A stretch of 8,223 nt of DNA from Actinomycetota bacterium (GTDB lineage Bacteria > Actinomycetota > Humimicrobiia > Humimicrobiales > Humimicrobiaceae), in assembly GCA_022865545.1 (NCBI GenBank), contig JALHTA010000312.1, positions 1 to 8,223 of the forward strand, given 5' to 3'. This document shows positions 5,071 through 8,223 of this stretch, in pieces. The position numbers were made by a program, and so were the translations under genes. The first letter of the stretch is position 1. Each line of letters opens with the position of its first letter. Under the pieces are notes generated by a model. The model was not told the DNA's origin and did not search any database. It worked only from the letters and a program-made list of their open reading frames with translations.

Positions 5071-5371
5071 AAGATATATAATTATTATCTCAGAAAGAGC
5101 CAGTGAGATGCTTATATCCCATACCCGGTTTTTAGCGCAGGTCAGCGAGCAAGCGGCTCAAAATCTAATTGAGGAGTTTAAGGCTTCTGCAAAGTCACTG
5201 GAGGATCTCCCGGAACGAAATCCCAGACTTGACGTTCCTGCTATGCCAATTAATAAATATCGCAAGCTGCTGCTAGGCAAGCAATGCCTCTTAATCTATC
5301 AAATTAAAGGTGCTGCAGTTTATGTGGATTATTTTGTTGACTGCAGGCAGGATTATAAATGGCTTTTGTAA
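5054..5371 (+). CDS. RelE/ParE superfamily toxin
   Basis: This is the toxin partner of the Phd-type antitoxin. The 105-residue protein has the RelE/ParE order: a first strand (YIIIISERASEMLISH), two helices (FLAQVSEQAAQNLIEEFKAS and AKSLEDLPERNP), then a strand-rich end with YRKLLLGKQCLLIYQIKGAA and VYVDYFVDCRQDYKWLL. The L-x-x-x-P-E-R-N-P turn and the RKLLLGKQCLLIYQI strand pair are typical. Whether it cuts ribosome-bound mRNA (RelE-like) or inhibits gyrase (ParE-like) cannot be read from the sequence. The GTG start at 5054 overlaps the antitoxin by 17 bp and has GCGAGG (5042-5047) six bases upstream, so translation is probably coupled. Length is normal and no defect is visible. Confidence 0.85.
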   Translation: MEIENKRYIIIISERASEMLISHTRFLAQVSEQAAQNLIEEFKASAKSLEDLPERNPRLDVPAMPINKYRKLLLGKQCLLIYQIKGAAVYVDYFVDCRQDYKWLL

Positions 5372-5584
5372 CATATAGAACTGAGAATATTAGAATTATT
5401 AGAATAGAATTTAGCTCCCCGGCTGAACAATATTAATAACATTAATTAGTCCATCATTTTAGTAAATCCAGTACCAATATACTTTTCTGTTTGCCTCTAT
5501 AATTTTCATGGTATATGGATTAAAATGATTTTTGAGTATTTTTGATTCATATCATAATAATCTGAAAATACAAATAGGAGAATT
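5372..5584. other. Intergenic region before the 204-aa gene
   Basis: This AT-rich stretch has no open frame of note. It includes a trivial 9-bp tandem repeat (ATTAGAATT/ATTAGAATA, 5389-5406). A possible promoter for the next gene is TTGAGT (5532-5537) with TAATAA (5555-5560) at 17-nt spacing, which is a weak match. Confidence 0.3.
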
Positions 5585-6199
5585 ATGGACTATAAATGGT
5601 TTATAAAGGAAGCGAAAAAAATAGAAGATGATAAGGATGTAGCTATCCTTGAAAAACCGGATATAAAGAAAGAACTCGATGATATGCTTATAAAAAAATA
5701 CTGGCCGGTTATTGAAAGAAGTTTAAAAGACACAGGATATATTTACTCCCCAAACGGTAAACCAAAAACCGAATTTGAATTCAGTCATGAGCTGACAAGA
5801 TCTCTGATATTTATGTTATTTGACTATGAATGTGCTATATTTAGGGGAAAACTAAGCCTATCTCCAACCGGCTGGATGCTGGAAAGAGAATCTTTTCTGC
5901 AATTGACCGAAGAGACCAATCCAGAAGTAATATTTGATATTATTGGAGACCCAAGATTCAGGGGGTTTGCTCCAACTCTGGAAATCCATAAAGATATACC
6001 CTTTATCTATCAGATACACTTCCAGGGCGGCAGCGGTGCTGGCTGGCTGGTACATAGTGATGAAACAATATATAAAAAAATAGATGAAGTTATGAATATA
6101 GGTATTGAGCTTTATGAATTTACAATTGATGGCTATATGCGTAAAGAAGATGTCAAAGATTTCCTTCAGTTAGCCTGCGTGGCATACGAAGCTTATTAG
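5585..6199 (+). CDS. Uncharacterised 204-residue protein
   Basis: I do not recognise this protein. It is soluble-looking and acidic, with no signal peptide or membrane segment. The N-terminal third is charged and helical (WFIKEAKKIEDDKDVAILEK, KPDIKKELDDMLIKKYWPVI). The middle has SHELTRSLIFMLFDYECAIF, and PRFRGFAPTLEIHKDIPFIY is followed by IHFQGGSGAGWLVHSDETIY. The end is a regular helix (EDVKDFLQLACVAYEAY). The Gly-rich GGSGAGW segment might be a loop in a binding site, but no known nucleotide-binding motif fits. The ATG at 5585 has AGGAG (5576-5580) four bases upstream, slightly tight. It stands alone, convergent with the next gene, whose stop is 6 bp away. Confidence 0.7.
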   Translation: MDYKWFIKEAKKIEDDKDVAILEKPDIKKELDDMLIKKYWPVIERSLKDTGYIYSPNGKPKTEFEFSHELTRSLIFMLFDYECAIFRGKLSLSPTGWMLERESFLQLTEETNPEVIFDIIGDPRFRGFAPTLEIHKDIPFIYQIHFQGGSGAGWLVHSDETIYKKIDEVMNIGIELYEFTIDGYMRKEDVKDFLQLACVAYEAY

Positions 6200-6205
6200 A
6201 TTAAA

Positions 6206-6475
6206 CTATATTCTTTTCATTTCATCTAAAAAAGCAGGTCTATTATTATTACCGGGTGCTTTTATACTATCCCCATAGCGTTCTTGATACATTTCCCGGA
6301 TCCATAAATATACAGGTTTCTTCCAGCTCTGGCTCTTATTGGGGATGTTTTTTATAAGACTTTTTGGGTTTAAGCCAAGCTTTTTAGCCATTTGCACAGT
6401 TTCTGTATTCAAGCGGCCTCTTTTCTTGGCCTCTTTCCATTCAGTATCTTTATTATTCTTTTTCTTTGCGGTCAT
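6206..6475 (-). CDS. Small basic conserved-type protein of unknown function
   Basis: This 89-residue protein has a Lys-rich head (TAKKKNNKDTEWKEAKKRGR), then LNTETVQMAKKLGLNPKSLI, KNIPNKSQSWKKPVYLWIRE and MYQERYGD. I recall this core (RLN-ETV-MAK-LGLNPRSLIKNIP with WK-PV-WI) from a widespread uncharacterised bacterial family, but have no function to give. The MAKKLGLNPKSLIKNIP part could be a small helix-turn-helix-like unit, so nucleic acid binding is possible. There is no Shine-Dalgarno site; a perfect TATAAT ends eight bases before the ATG, which suggests a leaderless or almost leaderless mRNA. The tail (SIKAPGNNNRPAFLDEMKRI) may be a variable extension. Confidence 0.7.
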   Translation of the reverse strand: MTAKKKNNKDTEWKEAKKRGRLNTETVQMAKKLGLNPKSLIKNIPNKSQSWKKPVYLWIREMYQERYGDSIKAPGNNNRPAFLDEMKRI

Positions 6476-6483
6476 TAGAAACT

Positions 6484-6489
6484 ATTATA
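6484..6489 (-). promoter_or_regulatory. -10 box next to the start of the 89-aa gene
   Basis: TATAAT on the minus strand (6489-6484) is separated from the ATG (6475) by 8 nt. The predicted start is about 6477, leaving a leader of about two bases. The -35 region is weak. Confidence 0.5.
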
Positions 6490-6597
6490 GGATTTATTTG
6501 TTAATAAGAGTAATAATATCTCCCGCCAGTCCCCAATTGAACAACGTGCTGTTATCAAGCATCCAAAATTCTACTTTTTTGATGCTGGTAAATTTCG

Positions 6598-6603
6598 TAT
6601 AAT
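6598..6603 (+). promoter_or_regulatory. -10 box close to the start of the 175-aa gene
   Basis: TATAAT at 6598-6603 lies 12 nt before the ATG at 6616, predicting a start near 6610 and a leader of about six bases without a Shine-Dalgarno site. No good -35 is seen. Confidence 0.45.
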
Positions 6604-6615
6604 AAGACCCATCTT

Positions 6616-7143
6616 ATGGATAAAGAACTTAAAGAAAAATTAGGTAAAATTCAAAAATTGAAGCGCATTGATAAAGGAATCAAAGGTTTTCAGTATTCCA
6701 TTGAATTTTCTGAAAACAAAGATGGATTAATAAAAGTAATTGCTGATAAGGGTGAATCTACGTACCAATTGAAAGAATTGCCAGAACTTTATTCTACTGA
6801 ACAAAGTTTGAGTTTTGATATAGACTGGGACAATGATCACTATCTTTCTCTTTTAAATACCATTGAAGGAGCGATTAGATATATCGATGATTCCAATACA
6901 GGGCTAACAGATACAAAAGTTATTTTTTCTCTGGAAGAATTAGTTTCCAAACCTGGATTGAAAAGTAATGATATAATAGTAAAAGGGATAAATCAGCGAC
7001 TGCGATTTCAACTCAGTTTTAGTGACTACACTCGCAAGGAAGTAAGGAGGGCACTTAAAAAGGTTCTTAAGTCTGCAAAAAGACATAACCGGATCGGTGG
7101 CATTAGGGGCTATTTGGACTTTATCATGCAATTCATTCCATGA
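6616..7143 (+). CDS. Uncharacterised 175-residue protein
   Basis: I do not recognise this protein. The first 25 residues are basic and helical (DKELKEKLGKIQKLKRIDKG). Residues about 25-110 alternate short strands and helices (FQYSIEFSEN, GLIKVIADKGESTYQLKELP, SLSFDIDWDNDHYLSLLNTI, EGAIRYIDD). The end is strongly basic (YTRKEVRRALKKVLKSAKRH, then NRIGGIRGYLDFIMQFIP). The basic C-terminus could bind nucleic acid, but that is only inference. There is no signal peptide or membrane segment. The ATG is preceded by no ribosome binding site and by TATAAT 12 nt upstream. Complete ends and no internal disruption suggest a real single gene with its own promoter. Confidence 0.7.
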   Translation: MDKELKEKLGKIQKLKRIDKGIKGFQYSIEFSENKDGLIKVIADKGESTYQLKELPELYSTEQSLSFDIDWDNDHYLSLLNTIEGAIRYIDDSNTGLTDTKVIFSLEELVSKPGLKSNDIIVKGINQRLRFQLSFSDYTRKEVRRALKKVLKSAKRHNRIGGIRGYLDFIMQFIP

Positions 7144-7232
7144 GAGAAAAATGATTACTTGAGAAACTGAACTATAACCAGAATTTTACAAAGCTCTTGA
7201 ATCAATATAAAGCACGTATAAACTATTTGCTT

Positions 7233-7394
7233 TTATTTTATTCTATATCTTGTTCCTCTGCCCAGACCGATTCTTTCGATTTTTTCCAATTCTAATAGCT
7301 TTGACAGCACCTGGCTAACTGTAGGTCTTTTCACAGTTGTCTTTTTTGTTATTCCCCTTTTTCGATTTAAAAACCTCTGGAGATGACTTTTCAT
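7233..7394 (-). pseudogene. Orphan winged-helix C-terminal fragment
   Basis: A 53-codon minus-strand frame, ATG 7394 to TAA 7235-7233, reads like the last part of a winged helix-turn-helix domain: TTVKRPTVSQVLSKLLELEK (recognition helix region), then IERIGLGRGTRYRIK, where the basic wing ending G-R-G-T-R-Y-R is typical of the C-termini of Fic proteins, AlbA_2-type ATP-binding regulators and similar proteins. A TGA two codons upstream of the ATG closes the frame, and the DNA beyond does not continue the protein in any obvious way. There is no good ribosome binding site. It is most likely the tail of a larger gene that has been deleted, although a free-standing mini-regulator cannot be ruled out. 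Confidence 0.6.
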
Positions 7395-7441
7395 AAATCA
7401 TATGGGTTTAGAAACTTTAAAAACTACAGGCTTAGAGTAAA

Positions 7442-7486
7442 AGCCAAGAGTCGAAGAGCCGGGAGTTAGAGTCGTCATACTTGGCT
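7442..7486. repeat. GAG-rich repeat cluster inside an inverted repeat
   Basis: Four GAG cores at 7448, 7456, 7463 and 7469 occur in related units (GAGTCGAA, GAGCCGG, GAGTTA, GAGTCG). They are enclosed by AGCCAAG (7442-7448) and its reverse complement CTTGGCT (7480-7486). It is GC-richer than the flanks. Confidence 0.4.
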
Positions 7487-7688
7487 CCCCGTATTGGACG
7501 CTTTTAGAACTAATCCAATTCATTTAAACTTTAAATTAAATCAAGAATTATTACAAATAATGGGATATTAGTAATTGTCCTAAGTGGCTGTCCACTGTGT
7601 ACGTTATTCGAACCAAAATCTTGAGTGTAAATGAAGATATTTTTATACCAAAATTGGATTATAATTAAAAATTAGGTGCAGCATTTTG

Positions 7689-8223
7689 TTAGGTTCGATT
7701 ATTATATTCCAAAGTTATGACTACATTTCCCTTTTTATGTCCTTTTTCGACATGTCTGTGAGCCTCAGCCATCTGTTCCAGAGGATAGCTTCTATCTATG
7801 ACAGCTTTTATTTTTCCAGACTCAACAAGTTCTTTTAGGGAAACTAGACTTTCTGTTTTCTCACAGGCCATTCCACCACCAAATATTACTTTCTTACTGC
7901 CTATCATTGAAGTCCATAGCATTTGAATCATTTCGTGTAACCCACCTGCAACAGCAAGATATATTCCTTTTTGCTTTAGCGAGTTTTTACAACTTGAAAA
8001 TGAACTCTTGCCTACAGTGTCAAAAATAATATCATAGGTCTCACCATTTTTTGTAAAATCCTCTTTGGTATAATCAATGACCTTGTCGGCTCCCAGAGAT
8101 TTCACCAATTCTAAGTTCTTTATACTGCACACTCCAGTAACTTCTGCTCCAAAGTGTTTGCTAAGCTGTACTACAGCTGTACCTACACTTCCGGAAGCTC
8201 CATTTATAAGGACTTTTTGTCCT
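7689..8223 (-). CDS. Zinc-type alcohol dehydrogenase / quinone reductase, N-terminus outside window
   Basis: This is the C-terminal part of a medium-chain dehydrogenase/reductase, which transfers hydride between NAD(P)H and an alcohol, aldehyde or quinone. The frame is open to the right edge, so the gene starts outside the window; 177 residues are visible. It begins in the Rossmann nucleotide-binding domain with [20 protein letters not shown], where GASGSVG is the dinucleotide loop. It continues with [49 protein letters not shown] and GIYLAVAGG, all standard family blocks, and ends with [20 protein letters not shown] and [11 protein letters not shown]. An internal GTG (8132) lies within the Rossmann domain and is not the start. 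The catalytic N-terminal domain is not visible, so zinc use and substrate cannot be judged. The C-terminus is intact. Confidence 0.88.
   Translation of the reverse strand, partial: GQKVLINGASGSVGTAVVQLSKHFGAEVTGVCSIKNLELVKSLGADKVIDYTKEDFTKNGETYDIIFDTVGKSSFSSCKNSLKQKGIYLAVAGGLHEMIQMLWTSMIGSKKVIFGGGMACEKTESLVSLKELVESGKIKAVIDRSYPLEQMAEAHRHVEKGHKKGNVVITLEYNNRT

Larger units (their letters stand above)
7144..7688. other. Long region with only a gene remnant
   Basis: Apart from the winged-helix remnant (7233-7394) and the GAG-rich repeat cluster (7442-7486), I see no gene, tRNA or terminator. A small hairpin AGTGG CTGT CCACT lies near 7583-7596. The low gene content beside a truncated frame suggests decayed sequence. 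Confidence 0.5.

Noticed and set aside
6339..6602. Plus-strand frame that would encode a Phe/Leu-rich, membrane-like protein.
   Set aside because: It lies mostly opposite the Lys-rich 89-aa gene, whose complement automatically reads as Phe and Leu; it has no ribosome binding site.
7390..7475. Extension of the winged-helix remnant upstream through the TGA (reading it as Trp), giving a frame with KPVVFKVSKPI.
   Set aside because: No family similarity is visible in the extension, and all other genes here use TGA or other stops normally.
4623..7618. A 13-bp inverted match, TTTTGGTTCGAAT at 4623-4635 and its complement at 7606-7618, enclosing about 3 kb.
   Set aside because: About one such 13-mer match is expected by chance in an AT-rich 8-kb window, and the flanking bases do not extend it.
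1..8223. CRISPR array, phage or conjugation genes.
   Set aside because: No regularly spaced direct repeats and no Cas, capsid, terminase, relaxase or integrase-recombinase proteins are seen.

Overview
The window is an AT-rich piece of bacterial DNA that looks like an accessory region. It holds one insertion sequence, two type II toxin-antitoxin pairs, several small uncharacterised genes on both strands, and the tail of a housekeeping-type oxidoreductase. Promoters have bacterial -10/-35 form and several starts have good Shine-Dalgarno sites, so the source is a bacterium. The DUF6557- and DUF7309/DUF6930-like proteins and the base composition would fit a low-GC anaerobe such as a clostridial relative, but nothing here (no rRNA, tRNA or marker gene) fixes the phylum. 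Family names are recalled from protein signatures, not from searches.

Layout. Positions 1-70 carry the promoter and ribosome binding site of a minus-strand gene that starts just off the left edge. Positions 105-1580 are an insertion sequence with a D,D-35-E transposase on the minus strand and terminal inverted repeats; the left repeat is present twice. Next come hicA-hicB on the plus strand (1659-2214), with an inverted repeat inside the promoter spacer and no room for a 5' leader. A minus-strand cluster follows, read from right to left: a DUF6557-like gene (4349-3750), a DUF7309/DUF6930-like protein cut into two same-frame halves by one TAG codon (3713-2679), and a small possibly HEAT-like protein without a convincing start (2574-2248). 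A gene-free stretch (4350-4767) contains a perfect 14-bp-arm hairpin. It leads into a Phd-type antitoxin and RelE/ParE-type toxin pair (4783-5371, plus strand). Three unrecognised genes follow (5585-6199 plus, 6206-6475 minus, 6616-7143 plus), then a 545-bp stretch with a 53-codon winged-helix remnant (7233-7394, minus). The 3' part of a zinc-type alcohol dehydrogenase/quinone reductase (7689 to beyond 8223, minus) closes the window.

How it works together. The two toxin-antitoxin pairs each overlap internally and have their own promoters, which suits self-contained stability modules. The DUF6557, DUF7309/DUF6930 and downstream genes are co-oriented and closely spaced and could be one transcript. 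Three genes lack a Shine-Dalgarno site and have a -10-like hexamer 7-12 nt before the ATG, which suggests leaderless or nearly leaderless transcripts; genes inside operons have normal ribosome binding sites. The most notable single observation is the in-frame TAG in an otherwise intact reading frame. No CRISPR array, integron, phage structural gene or recognisable new defence system is visible.
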